Below are positions 1-12,431 of a DNA stretch of 64,000 nt, piece after piece. The notes beneath the pieces are model-generated. The model had not been told where the DNA came from and did not search any database. It worked only from the letters and a program-made list of their open reading frames with translations. The DNA comes from Thuidium tamariscinum (taxonomy: Eukaryota > Streptophyta > Bryopsida > Hypnales > Thuidiaceae): the NCBI GenBank assembly GCA_947034885.2, contig OX344750.2, positions 31,730,821 through 31,794,820 of the forward strand. Direction: 5' to 3'. Positions within the stretch are counted from its first letter, which is position 1. Each line of letters opens with the position of its first letter. The translations under genes and the position numbers were made by a program.

Positions 1-1048
1 AAAATCAACCATTAAATTTTTTTTCTAGGCTTTTAACTCAATTCTTCAATACAATTAAAAAATCATAGTCTCTGGTGCAAATTTTTTCCACAAATGGTAG
101 TTAAAAGGTCATTTGAGATAGCAAGCTCATATTCAATTTTTTTTAAAACTTTGAATGCTAATATCTTCCAATATGTATGGTCAAATTTCATAAAGTTTTT
201 ACCATGATGTGATTACAAATAAATAAATTACAAGATCCTATGGTTGTATTCTAAAACAAGTAATTTTTTTTCTTAGATGAACATAACAAAAATGGTAGTT
301 TTGAGGATTGTATGTTAAGGTCAATTTCAATAGGTTCATACCAATTGCCAAAATATTTTACTTTTTGCAATTCAACCATTTGGCAGGCCCATAGAATTAT
401 TTTAAAATTTTTTGGCACTTTATAAAGATACTCCTAATTTTAAATTGATTCTTTCTATTCATTTGTAAATATATAGCTTTTTCTATTTTAACTCGAGTCT
501 AATACCTTTTTCAAATTTTTAAAAATAGTTGTAAATAATTTTCTAAATTTTAACATCTTCCAAATTTTCTCGAGTTATTTACAAAACTCACCTACACATA
601 TGGTAGTTTATAAAACAAAACTCACCATGGTCCTTTATAGGTGGCTATAATGAGCCCAAGTTCAATAGTCAATAGCTCCTTTTTTTTTTCCCCCTTTTTG
701 AGAAAGTGCCAAGATGGTGATCACTTCAAATTTGGTGAAGCATTGTATTTCTACATTCATCCATCTTTTGGACTGAAAACCACTTTTCCATCATATTCAT
801 ACATTTTTCATCCAAATTTGGCAACTTCATCCATATTTTAAAGAGAGCTAGAAAATATTTGGTGAAAAATGATGACTTTTATCTGGCAGAACAAAGACAC
901 TTATTATAAAATGGTGCAATGTGGCCCCACGGTGCTGGGAAAAAAGGGCTGGCCCCTATATAGAGCATGAGCTCTTACATTAGGTGCTAACTGAAAGTCA
1001 CTCACAGGCAACTGAATGCATCAAGTTTTCATCCTCACAATTTTTCAT
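1..1048. other. AT-rich intergenic DNA
   Basis: No coding region could be supported. The stretch around 130-300 (decayed text including 'caagatcctatggtt') recurs in diverged form near 18480-18640 and 28020-28130, so it is probably an old dispersed repeat. The last coding exon of the minus-strand zinc-finger gene ends at 1049, so the 3' untranslated part of that gene should occupy the right end of this block. Confidence 0.5.
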
Positions 1049-4000
1049 TCATTCGTTCTGGCTAACCTTTATGACTTCCACAGGTGTTCGCAATGACTGA
1101 AACCTTGCAAGCCTTTGTATTTTTTTACCTTTTTTTTTTTCCATTGCAAGAGGCTCACTGCTAGTAAACCAGCATGATTATCAGAAACTTACAAACAGCT
1201 CCGATTCAGGCTTCTTATTAACAGTTCTTTCTAGAAATGTCTCGAAAATTGGCCACAGACCAGTGAGAGCTTCACTCGGAGTTTCATCATTCTGCCTGTC
1301 TGAGTTTCTTGATTCTCTCAATGCATGCACCAGCCTATCTTCCAACGAATTGAAACAAGGCTGGCACCGATTCATGGCTTCATCAAACTAAAACGAAGCA
1401 GTACGTGATCGAGAGCATAATTGATTTCATGAATCCCTGCTCGATCAGCTTGTTCGATCAATTCAAGGGAGCCTTCCAGAGAAATTTACTCGTTGAACAA
1501 CCACGCAGGTATCTCGTCGGTCTGTAAGGGGATACTCAGTTCATAATCCAGGCATGCAAGCACAAAACCACATGTGCTTAATTAGAGCTGATTTCGACTC
1601 CAATCGATCTGTTGCAAAGTATTCAACAGTATTCAACGTACAACATATAATTACGGACTTTGAGGATCGGGTGTACAATTATGCTCTAGACTAGTTCTCT
1701 AATTTTCTTATTAATTTAAATCTTTGGGAGATCTATCAATGAGATTCAATAAGTTGACAAAGGCAACACGATTAGAATTATGCTGTTCATAATTTCATAT
1801 AGAATCGTCATTTGGGGCAAATTGCAGTGCCAAAATAATGCATGAGTTCAAATGCAGAATGTGAATTACAACAATCAAATTTGCTCAAAATGGGTTCTCA
1901 ATTTCAGAGTTTTACATCTTAGATCGGTTTAGATCCATGATGAAGTTCAAGATGGGCGTCGGTCGTGACTTCTTCTCATTGTAGACAACCAAATTAGCGC
2001 ATCAGAAGTTCAGAACTCGAAGCTCTTGCCATAATTCCAGCTTTGAGGGATCTGAACACTCGCCTAATTGTGTTCTCACCTACTCTCCCTGAATGCCGCA
2101 AGGTTGTTTTAGTTAACGCTTTAATTTGTTAGATTTGCCAAGTTATATCCGATGCCTTCTTTGGGCAAATAGTAATATTTTCCTCGATAACCATATAATT
2201 GAATAATGAAACGGAACTAGGCATCCACAAATGTTTATTACCTCCTAGCTACTGCTAATAATCATATCGCACATTTTCAAATTCGCCAGTTTCTTGCAAA
2301 TCGTGCCGATTAAATAATAGCTGGAAAAAACTGGTAGAGGATTCTGGGCTTCCTGGGCTGAATATTGGTCGCATGGGTTGGGGCGAAAGCGCCTCCGCCT
2401 CTACACGAGGAAATTCTTCACGATTCTCCTCTACACGATCATCGATCAGTGGAAGAGCTGGCTCAGACTCGGAAGCTCTTTCCTGCGAAATCGTCAACCA
2501 CTTGCTTACAATCAATCATCGGTTTCCATTGATTAATGGATTCACTCAGCTAGATCTGTTGTAAGACGAGAAAATATGAGATCTTGAAACCTACAGATGC
2601 TCTGAAATATTGACCATCGTTCACATATTCTAGACGTCACAACGTATTATATGTTAACTTAATACTCTACATGTAGAGAGGTATCCTAAAACATATTCTA
2701 TTCATACTTATCCAATCATTCAATAGAGTACTGTGGACTACGTAACAACCACAGGAGAAATTCGATATGAGAATTTGGGCCAATGTCTTCCTTTTGTGTC
2801 GGTGAATATTAGACAAATTTTTCAAAAAGTCTATAGATCTATGCTCATTTTGGTTTTCTCCTATCAAGTTGACATTCAAAGACAACGCTATTAGAAAGAA
2901 AGTAATTATAGAATGATGGAAAACAAGAAAAGCTCACCGAATCCATGAGAGTAGTGTACAATCGAATAGGATCAATTTGATTTGTTGTGGAATTTTTTGC
3001 ATTTCCTTCCATGAATACGTTGCCTATTTCTCTTCCTCCTAATTGCATGGATGGGGAAAAAGGAACCATCATTGGTATGTCCTACAAAATTGACAATCAC
3101 GTGCTTAGATTTGGTTGTCATCTTGAAATGCATCGATTTCTACCAGATCGGTCTTTATAACTATTGTAAATCATACTCAATAGGAGCTCTCTAAACTCTA
3201 CTTTAATATAATCTTGCTATCAACATTGTGGGTATTACATGTCTAAATTTTGCAAGACCCACAAGGCAACACGCAATAAGAGCTCTACTTTAATATAATC
3301 ATTTAATACATTGTGGGGATATTATGTATATAAATTTTGAACAACAGCTTTAGAACAAGCAGCTTTGCTACGAGAGACTTTGTCCAGGCAGTAAGTAAAC
3401 CTTGCTCAGTGTCAAGGAAGATCCAACTCAAACTTCCGCTCACATGTAGCTTCTGTCACTATAACATTTACTCCCAGGGTCAAAAAATATCTCAGCACTA
3501 TGGCGATGGAATTGAACCAGGGTTTCATACCATATGGATGAAATCAGCAGGCCAGGGGAACTCGTGAATTATAGGCTCATTTTCATTGTTCCTGTAAACT
3601 AGAGAGCTTGCGTTGGTGTTGAAGCTTGATACGTATGATTGTTCGCCGGTTTCTTGAGGTACATTTGATGGAAGCATAGGCACCAAATTCCCTGGTGCAG
3701 CAAATTCTTCAAGAGCCTCTCCACCAACTTCGCTCACCCCTGCACCACTTGGCTCCTCGATGAAGACGGGGTTCTGCAGAATCGCCATACATGTACTTAG
3801 ATCCAGTTTCATGAATCATTCCTCTAACAGACAAATCGTTTTACAGAATAGACTTAATCACCCAAGAGAAGTTATTTGCCCACCACATGAACCTATATAA
3901 TTAATTTAGCCTGCTATGGAGGTACAAGAAGTTGATGAAGGCAACATATCTAACAGTATCAAGAATAAGAATTGCAGATCAAGTGAATTTAAGTTAAATA

Positions 4001-7000
4001 TTAGTTCTCAAAACTCGGAGCGCCGAAATAGCTGCACAAAGCTCGGGAACTGGTATAGATTTTGGTCAATGCCCGCGTCGTGAATGTCCACGAGTGTAAC
4101 GAAACTGATGTGAATTTGATGGAAATTTAACCAGGAATTGAATGCGTACCATATGGACGTGAGGAACGAACTCCTGAATTATTGGCGCGGCTTGAACATC
4201 GATGGGACCTTCTAAGCTTGGTAAATTGTTTCCTTCTGATTGCATGATCAACGGGATCCGCGGCGCCACATTCTCTGGGGTCACAAATCCTTCAGGAGCC
4301 TCCTCACCGACTTCGGCCATCCCTCCTGCATTTGGCCCGATGACGAAGACTTGGTCCTGCAAAATCGTCATGCACTTTCAGGATCAAGTTAATCAATTGA
4401 ATGGGGAATTTCTTTGAAATGGCGGTATTCCATGCGCCAGTTTTCCATTCATTCCCTTCTGTAGCTCTAAAGTCTAGGACTGGTGTAGATTTCACTATAC
4501 TGGTTCTCAAGATTCAAAGCGCCAAAATTGCAGGTTGCACAAAGCTCTCGTGCTGTTATAGATTTAGTTCAATGCCACAATGACGTGAATAATTATCTGT
4601 GAATATAACGAAATTAAGGAACTTTAGACGGAAATTAAACCAGAAGTGCGTAAATGCGTACCATAGTGGAGGGAGGAACGAACTCTTGAATGGGTGCAAC
4701 TTGCATATCGATGGGTTTTTTAAAGCTTGGTTCTTTGGTTCCTTCTGAGTGTATCAACGGAATCCAAGGCACGAAATTCCCTGGGGTCACAAATCCTCCA
4801 GGAGCCTCCTCACCGACTTCGGCCATTTCTGCATCTGCCCAATTTTAAAACAGAATCATATATACATGTCACATTGAATCTCTCAAGCTTACGCAGCTTA
4901 AGTAGCACTGGATAAAATCTCAACTACAATCCATGTTTGACAAAGATTCACTCCGCTTAAATCCAACAGTTAGAGCCGTGTCTTATTTACTTACTTGAAT
5001 TTGACCAGCGGTTGTCGGTCTCTCCGGGTGAATCTTCGGGTGAGAACTGCAATGCGTCTCTAAAATAATGCTTGAGAGTAGGTAATGCGTTCTGTTCTGA
5101 CGACTCGGATTGCACTGATACGCTTAAATTCCTCACGGCCACAATTTCTTCAGGAACCTCCTCACCCAATTCGGCCTTCTCTGCAGCTGCTCAATTTTCA
5201 AACAGAATTGTGTCAGATGTAATCTGTAAAGGTATGTCAAGCTCATGCATGCAGAATTTGGAAGCACTGTTTAAAATCTCAAATAAAATTCTACGATTGG
5301 CGAAGCTTCTGCTAAAATTCAACTTACAGTCCTTCAGGTTGTCGTCTTTACTCGAATTTGGCGGCCAGTTATCTCCAGGAAAATCTTGAGGTGGGCACTG
5401 GAAGTTGTCTCCATCCAAATGCCAGAGAGGAGATAATGCGATTTGTTCTGATACATTGGATGGCACCGATGGCTTTGTTTTCCCTGGGTTAAGGAAGTCT
5501 TCATGAGTCTCACCGAATTCGACCATTTCTGCACCACCTCAAGTTATTAATTAGGTCAAATTTTCTAATTTTACCACATGCATATGGATGTATCAAGTTC
5601 ATGTACAGTACACGTGTAGTGGGAGAAAATATCGCAATAAAGTTTAACAAAGAGTCAAAGATGTCGCTAAAGTTCAACACTAAGAGTCGTCTTCTTTACG
5701 TGTTTTTGGAAGCACACCGAAAATCTCTCCTGGAAATTGTTGGGGCAAAACATTTTCATGTTCCACAGTTTCAGTGACGCCGAATTCCAGTTGCACGCAT
5801 GAGAGCGAAGGTAGAACATTCTCTATTGCAACAGAGTCTTCAGGAGCCTCCTCCTCAACTTCGTCCATTTCTGCAGCTGCTCATAAATTTTCAGTGTCAG
5901 ATCTAATCTCAAACCACATGGATATATAAGTTCATGCATACTTAGTAGAGGAAGAGAATATTATATCGCAATTGGAATCTAAATTTGGCGGCGCACGGCA
6001 TAGGGTAAACCCAAAAACTAAGGGTCCTTACTTGGATTTGGAAGCGTTTCGAGAATGTCTTCCTCAAAATCTTGGGGCGTGACACTGGATTGTTCCCACA
6101 ATTTCGGCTGCGAGTATGTAAGCGCAGTCAAAGCATTCTCTGGGGCAACAAAGTCTTCAGGTTCCTCCTCCTCAACTTCGCCCATTTCTGCAGCTGCTCA
6201 TATAATTGCTTAGTGTCACATTCATTATTCTAACGAGATATGCCCCGATGGTAGTAGAAAATTTCTCAACTAGAATCTATGATTGAAAAAGATTCAGCTT
6301 ATGTAAAACGTCACAATCAGGTTTATCGTCTTTACTTGAATTTTGGAGCGCAGGCAAAACATTCTCCGAATCAACAGAGCCTTTCAGAGCCTCTTCGTCA
6401 GCATCGGCCATTTCTGCAGCTGATTATACATTTTCTCAGTGACTGCTGGACAGATTTATTCTCTTAACAAGATGCCAAGCTCATGCTCAATAACAGTACT
6501 AGTAAATTACTCAATTTGAATCTGCCCGGCAAAGATTCAGCTAATTTCTAAATCAGGAAGGGTAGAATTGTCTTCTTTACTTGAATTTTGCTGGTGTTCG
6601 TCCGTCACTCCTTGAAAATCTTGGGGCTGGATACTGGAACGTTCCACAACTTCAACGTTTTGCAATTCCGGTTGCGAAGGTAAAACTTTGTCTGGGGCGT
6701 CAAACTCTTCGTGAGCGTCCTCTTCAACTTCGGCCACTTCTGCAGCTGATCATGAATACATGTTCTCTTAACGAAATAAAATATGCCAAGCTCATGCATT
6801 ATAGCTGTATAGCAATACCTGTCGTACTAAGAAATAAATCAATTAGACCCCATCTTGGACAAAGATTCGGCTAACTTAAAGAAGACACATCTGACTGTGA
6901 CGCTCGGCTCACTTGAATTTCACTGGTGTTAATGATCCTTTTAAATCTTTGGGTTGGACTCTTGAATAATTCTCACCTTCACTATCATGCAATTCCGGTT

Positions 7001-10000
7001 GCCAGTATGGGGGTGAAGACAGAGCATCCTCTGGCTGGGCAGAGTCTTCACGAGGCTCCTCACCAAATTCTTCCATGTCTGCGGCTACTCATAAATTTTT
7101 CTGGTGTCAGATGTATTCTCTACTTGAAAGACAAATTTTAGCTGTTGACAGTTAAAGCAATAACATGAACTCTATCGAGAGACGTACCAATTAAAACTCT
7201 ATAGATTGAACTGGCCGGCCGGGACCATGTGCGGGCCAGGAATCAATATGAACTGGTTGGCAATGCTTACTAATACGATTGAATCAACGACTATCTGGAA
7301 TGGTAACAGCTCGCTGGCGGAGTAGCGGTCGATAGACGACAGAAGGAGAGCAAGCACGTGTCACGTTAAACTACACCTTTAGCAACTCAGCTAGTGGATG
7401 CAGCAGGGGTGTGTGTGTCTGAGAAGCTTACAATTATGATCGTGATTAGGGTCTTCTAGAGTCTGATCCACGGAAAGATCGTCGACGTTTTCAGACCAGT
7501 CGTCGGATTCCTCGTCGACTTCTTCAATCCCCTCATCCGATTCCTCGTCAGAGTCGGAAGGAGGCTTTTCATTGCCTGTTGGATTCGTCTCTTCCATGAC
7601 TTGTTTCTGCAAACCTCCACTGCGATCTTTCCCAGGGGCTACAACTCTGCTGTGACTGCGGTTAGCGCTATGAATGCTGCGCCGTTTCTTCTTCTGATGA
7701 CCAGGTTCAGTGTCGGAGGAACATCCAGCAGCATCGGCATTGCGAGGACGATTTCCTCGGTGACGACGTGATTCTCTTGGAACCTCAACCGGGGGCGTGA
7801 GTGGTCCAAACTTTCCGAGTCTTGCCAAGCTTTTGCTGCTACGAAGACCGAAAGAAACTTCCAATAGATCAGCAATTTTTTTCTTACAATGACAAAGAAA
7901 TGTTCAAATGTACCCAGCTCAAACCTATACCTGTAAGAGTTGCTGTGATTCTCGAAGGAAACCTGCTTGCATGTTCACCATTCTCACGAGTACCACCCAA
8001 AAAATTATTTCGAATTCTAATTCAATTGAAATTGGCTTACCTCGGACGACCTTCCAGCGAAACCAGCTTGTGCAGTTCTTGGTGATGCCCTTGCGAATGT
8101 TGATTTCCTGATCGAAATTCCCTCGACTCCTTGCCGTCTGGAAGGGGGCTGAGAACCTGCACTTTCTGTCCGTTTACTTCGTTGCTGTCGTTACTTGGTG
8201 TACGGTTCACTTCTTGATTGTGGAGCTCGGTGCTCGTTTTGGTTGCTGTTCGAGACATCAACGATTTCTCCGTTAAGAGTTCAATGAGTTATTCACAGCA
8301 AGTTGCAACTTGCAAGTCTGAATGAATTAGGGATTTTCCATGCAAATGGGTGTCTGAAGTTTTGTTCCACAGTTCTAAGCTTAAATCATTCTCTACCTAC
8401 GGTAGCTAGACCTGTACCAAGTTATCACCTGAACGGAAAAAGCACTAAGTTGACCTTCTCATTTTTGGCGCTCTGAAGCTGGCCAACTTTGTTGAGTTGA
8501 CACAACGCATGCTAGATTCAACAAATACTCCAAGAGAACACGCGGCACACATGAAAAAATGTATTAATGTATTCACTAAAATTGAAATGAAGGAGGAGAC
8601 GTGGTTACGCTTACGAGGAAGATCAACAGTAATAAATGTTCGAACTCGTCTTTGTGGTTTGTAGTGATGCGGCTTCCCAGCGTTCATCCACTCCTTAATA
8701 ATATCTATGGAAGGAAGTGTGTACTCTCCATCCTCATATTTCGGGGACATGTGATGTTTGCCTCGATGTATCCTCCAACTCCTACGTCCTTGAAATGAGA
8801 CGTCCTGCTCCTTGCAAGGATCAAGAAGACAGAAAAACCGCAGCTGCTCGTCGTCCTCCACTGTCTCCTTGACATCGAACTCTGCAAAGACGGCTGTGAC
8901 AACGAGTTTCCAATTAATTGTGAGCGCGTTATTTATCAACTTTATATTAACACCAGTGTCACTCTTGTTTCATAATAAGCTTCAAGTTTCAAATGTCGAT
9001 CGAATATACATGACACATCCAGTGGTAGATTTTACATTATTTCAAACAGAAATCTACAAAACGAACAACCTCTATATGGCTGATCGAGGACACTCGGGAG
9101 CACTTCACCGAACAGCTAGGTACATTACAGACTTGCCATTAAATATCCATATGATGAAGTTACAATATCGATTGAATTGAAAGAGGAATTAAAACAAATT
9201 GCCAGGTCAAAGTCTTAGTTAGCAATGTAATGTAAATCAATTGAATTCCGTTAGTACGCACCTGGATCGACTGGACAAAGTTTCCCTTTCTTCCATGCTT
9301 TGCGTCCCACCGGAACGTTATACGGCCTTGGTTTGTTCAGGATCACCCACTCTCGAATTTCATAGCCATCGGGAAGCGTGACGCCCTGACTTTCCACTGT
9401 TTCCTTGTGCACACTCCTTCTATGTCCTGTCCATTTTCGATACGTGTTCCAGCATACCTTCTCCTTGTGACATTGTGAAAGCAGGCAAACAAACCCCACG
9501 TAAGGCGATCCGCCAGCCTCTCCGGGTTCGAATCGGACGTTAAACTGTTCGTAAATGTTACTCTCCAAGGTGGCAGGCTGCAATTCAGACTCCGTATCTG
9601 TATCGGACGATAACAACGTAGGGCGTCGTCCAATAAATCAGTTAGTTTTCCCCCAATCACTTCCAAATATTTTCAGCTACTTACATACCCATGCGTGCTT
9701 CTTACCAGTAAATTAATTCATTTGTTGTTAATTAATACTGCCTCTAGCTAGCATTCCGAACAGAAGTAATTGAACAAAAGCAATGTTAGTATGAGGATGA
9801 GACAAGCAGAGCATCACTGAATTACAGGGGATATTGGAGAAGCCGAGGTGAATAAGTATTCATGATATCGATCATGCACTACATACTAAAATTTAAGTAC
9901 CTGGTTTGCAGTGTTGAAGTTTACTCAATAGGCTCGGTCCTGGCGGCCCTGCTGGACAGTCTCGTGATTGCGTGTGCTCGGTTAGAACGTCACCCGGGCG

Positions 10001-10270
10001 CGGCTTTCCGGTGCGCAGCCACTGACGAATCTGATCTGCTTCAGGGATTTTGTGTGTCCCTGTGTGCGGGAGTGTGTGTACTTGAAGCCGGTGCTTTATG
10101 AGTGCATGTCTAGTTGTGAAGACTTTTTTCTCCTCACGACAAGGTGGAAGTCGACAAAAGTACCCATCAACTACCGACGCACCTCCAGGCAAAAGTTCTC
10201 CTGCGACCTGGACATCCAACTGATCGAAGATACTGCCCTCCGTCTCTTGCGGGGGCAAACTTTCCTCCAT
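1049..10270 (-). CDS. Multi-zinc-finger protein with tandem acidic exon array
   Basis: I do not recognise the family. Coding exons (high to low): 10270-9901, 9597-9262, 8881-8615, 8245-8041, 7835-7432, 7084-6977, 6745-6581, 6419-6336, 6193-6032, 5876-5700, 5537-5328, 5186-4995, 4834-4662, 4356-4150, 3773-3531, 3081-2938, 2482-2273, 1387-1193, 1096-1049. All have GT/AG borders, all junction phases agree, and the total is 3900 bases (about 1299 aa). The start is ATG at 10270; the upstream exon has no ATG. Exons 1-3 each carry one finger, C-x4-C-x15-H-x4-H (residues about C39/C44/H60/H65, C161/C166/H182/H187, C253/C258/H274/H279), followed by a 'LP..I+.W..KP' motif. Exon 5 is basic, then strongly Asp/Glu/Ser-rich. 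Exons 6-15 are ten related acidic modules. Nuclear nucleic-acid or protein binding is inferred only. Gene limits and the exon 6 donor are the weakest points. Confidence 0.72.
3531..7084 (-). repeat. Tandem array of ten homologous acidic exons
   Basis: Ten exons of 84-243 bases repeat every 200-600 bases. Their starts are nearly identical at the DNA level (acceptor, then CTGCAGAAATGGCC or close variants) and translate as A-E-M-A-E-V-G/E-E-E-A-P-E. Next come a 'F-V-A/T-P-E-N-V/L-P' segment, a variable middle, and in several copies Q-D-F-x-G/E near the end. Copies 1-7 start in phase 1. Copy 8 (4834-4662) enters in phase 1 and leaves in phase 0; copies 9 and 10 are phase 0 on both sides, with a new 5' extension and an 'HM|V' donor. 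One copy (6419-6336) has lost its middle. Most copies are net acidic and probably disordered. Confidence 0.8.
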
Positions 10271-10272
10271 CT
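8615..10272 (-). repeat. Three tandem exons each encoding one zinc-finger module
   Basis: Exons 10272-9901, 9597-9262 and 8881-8615 all start and end in phase 1 and encode the same module of about 90-120 residues. In order it has an 'F[DN]V' stretch, the finger C-x4-C-x15-H-x4-H, about 15-20 residues, then Leu/Ile-Pro...Ile-x-x-Trp...Lys-Pro. The second and third copies read FVCLLSQC and FFCLLDPC at the cysteine pair; the first reads YFCRLPPC. The symmetric phase makes tandem exon duplication the simplest origin. The copies are now diverged outside the metal ligands and the Trp/Lys-Pro motif. Confidence 0.8.
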
Positions 10273-10635
10273 CTGAACCTGTTGCAAATTACACAAATCT
10301 GACCTCAGTACAAATTGGAATTGAAAGACAGTTCACGTTGACAGATCGAGACACTGGAAATCTGGAATCATACTGAAAGTTGGGTCCGAAAGAAATGTAC
10401 TTAAGCATACTTAAGTATTACAAGCATTTTCACGGAAATGATATTTTCAAGTCTGTCACCTAGAGTATTATTGTGTTCCAGATTGTGAGTTAGATTCGTA
10501 AATTCAAGCCCTATATTTAGGTGTGAATCCAGATGATGTTTGCAAGCGAAGCTGCACTCATGCGCCAGTAGCTAGAGCGTGACAGGTGAATGCGCTACCA
10601 TCGCAAGTCTTGTCAGTAAAAGAAAGAAAACTTAC

Positions 10636-10870
10636 TCGCTTTAGTGTTGGAAGCCGAAAAGCACACTAATCGCGACCGCCGAAACGAAGCCGTATGTTTC
10701 CGAACTACCCAACTCCAGCTTTCCGATCTCCCCGCTTGCAATTGCTCGGTTGCTAGCCAATAAAGCGAGCCTCACTGCAACCAGAATCCACACACACGAA
10801 TTCCACCAGCAACCGCTAGCAACTAAACCACTATCCGTAAAAAGAATTTAAACTGGCAGACCGATGTTCT
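10636..10870 (-). other. Putative non-coding first exon (5' UTR) of the zinc-finger gene
   Basis: A strong donor (CTAAAGCGA|GTAAGT on the minus strand) lies at 10636, about 360 bases before the acceptor at 10273. The exon has no ATG in its roughly 230 bases, so translation would start at the first ATG of the next exon (10270). The upstream edge is a guess from base composition. Confidence 0.45.
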
Positions 10871-12431
10871 CCAAGAGCAATGCGCCTAGCTGCAGCCAAA
10901 CATGTCATAGATTGTGCAAAGAATCATGGCTCTGAGCATACCTGTAATGCATTGACACAACCAACACGTAAGTATTTTCAACTCTAAGGGAGACAGGCTA
11001 GTAAGACGCTTGGAGATGCAGAACTTCGAAGGAACTTAACACAATTCAATACAAGTTTACGCTCACCTTCGAAGCCAACACTGAAAAGCCCCGAGATGTC
11101 GTGCAGCGCTAGAGATCTCGGGTTAGTGGGTTACTGTATTTGCAGATCGCTTGAGGTGAATTGGCAAAAAGCAGGCTAGGGCAGGGAACCTCACGGATTC
11201 ACAGACCGCTACTTGCGATGATGGCGAGGCCGCGAGGGTGGCGGTCCGGACGCCTTCACTCAGCAATTGTGACAGTTCCGAAAGAGGCGCTTCGCCTCGG
11301 AGTTGACCTACACAGAATTGAAGAGAAGTCAACATCAATAGTCCAGCCAGTCCGTCTAGAAAGAAATTTCCCTGGGTAAGAGGTAATAATTAGCGATTTT
11401 CTTACAGTAGTGATTTTACGGCTGGGGTGAATTGACCCGGCCCCTCGCTCCTTCGACCTCTAGAGAAAACGCTGAAATTTTTTATTTTCCACTCATGATA
11501 AAATTTGCAAATTTCGAATTCATATTTGCAATCAGAGGCCTGGGAGTGGAACATGAGCTAAATTAATCAAGCACAGAATAGTGGACGTTTTTATTTACTT
11601 GCACCCCTGGAATCAGTGGAATGACTTGGAGGGGCGAAGCGAGGAGACTAGTTCACCCTGGCCCGATTTTACTACACTGAAAACTGTATCCAGTGTCACG
11701 GGTACTAACTACTGTACTTACTCGATCAAGGTTATAACTTTTTATGTAAGATGAATATTTTTCCAATATCATCAATTGATAATTATCTAATAATACTATT
11801 CACGAAGGAGGATCTCTGTGAACATTTGGTAAAAGTATTCATGATCGAAGAGTGAAAATTTGTAGCATCTCAATCAGTAGTACCTATATATGCTCATGGT
11901 CTAACGTGCCCACACCATAATTTTCGTCAAAACCTTCAAAGAATCTTGGAACTCGATTATCAAATCGTACCACCGGCCTCTACGTGTCAGCTGTACATGA
12001 TTTTACAACCCCTGCCAATAAATCTACATTTAGAAGCTACTGGCCTACTAGCTACAGTTGCTAGCTTACAAGATCCGCTGTGAGAGGATAACTCCATAAT
12101 AATTTGCAATAACTAACTGCCTCAGATGTCCTGATCAGCGATAACATGATAACATGACGCCGGAATTGGATGTGATGTGCGGTCCATTCCAAGGCAGCTA
12201 GCAAACCCACCTCCCGAGTCTTCATTCCGCTGAGGGTTTTTTAGGGTTAACTTTTGGGGAGTTTCTACAGACAGCTCCATCGTAAATACCTTCACTTTGT
12301 GCAGTTGCTTGCGCTTATTGACTTCAGTTCGATCTTTCAGGTTCTAGCGCTTTCCAGTTCGGTTTCTAGCTAGCTCTCATTAACTTCCAACTTTGCGCAT
12401 TAGCTAGGTACGAGACGGACGATCAATTGAA
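10871..12431. promoter_or_regulatory. Shared divergent promoter region of the two zinc-finger genes
   Basis: The two finger genes point away from each other across this space. It contains an imperfect inverted-repeat element (11405-11679) and, close to the plus-strand gene, a TTTTTTAGGGTTAAC stretch (about 12238-12252) resembling the telo-box found in many plant housekeeping promoters. Open frames of about 70 codons near 11120-11380 exist on both strands and are not convincing as genes. The transcription starts are not visible. Confidence 0.4.
11405..11679. mobile_element. 275-bp imperfect inverted-repeat (MITE-like) element
   Basis: The left end reads CAGTAGTGATTTTACGG and then GGCTGGGGTGAA. 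The complement of the right end reads CAGTGTAGTAAAATCGGG and then CCAGGGTGAA. Both ends continue into a GC-rich CTCGC/CGCCCC tract, and the middle is AT-rich. This layout fits a small non-autonomous DNA transposon in the divergent promoter. I could not define a clean target-site duplication or assign a superfamily. Confidence 0.5.

Noticed and set aside
11123..11379. Overlapping open frames on both strands in the divergent promoter
   Set aside because: Both are only about 70 codons, overlap each other, have no motif and no splice partners; they reflect local G+C, not a gene.
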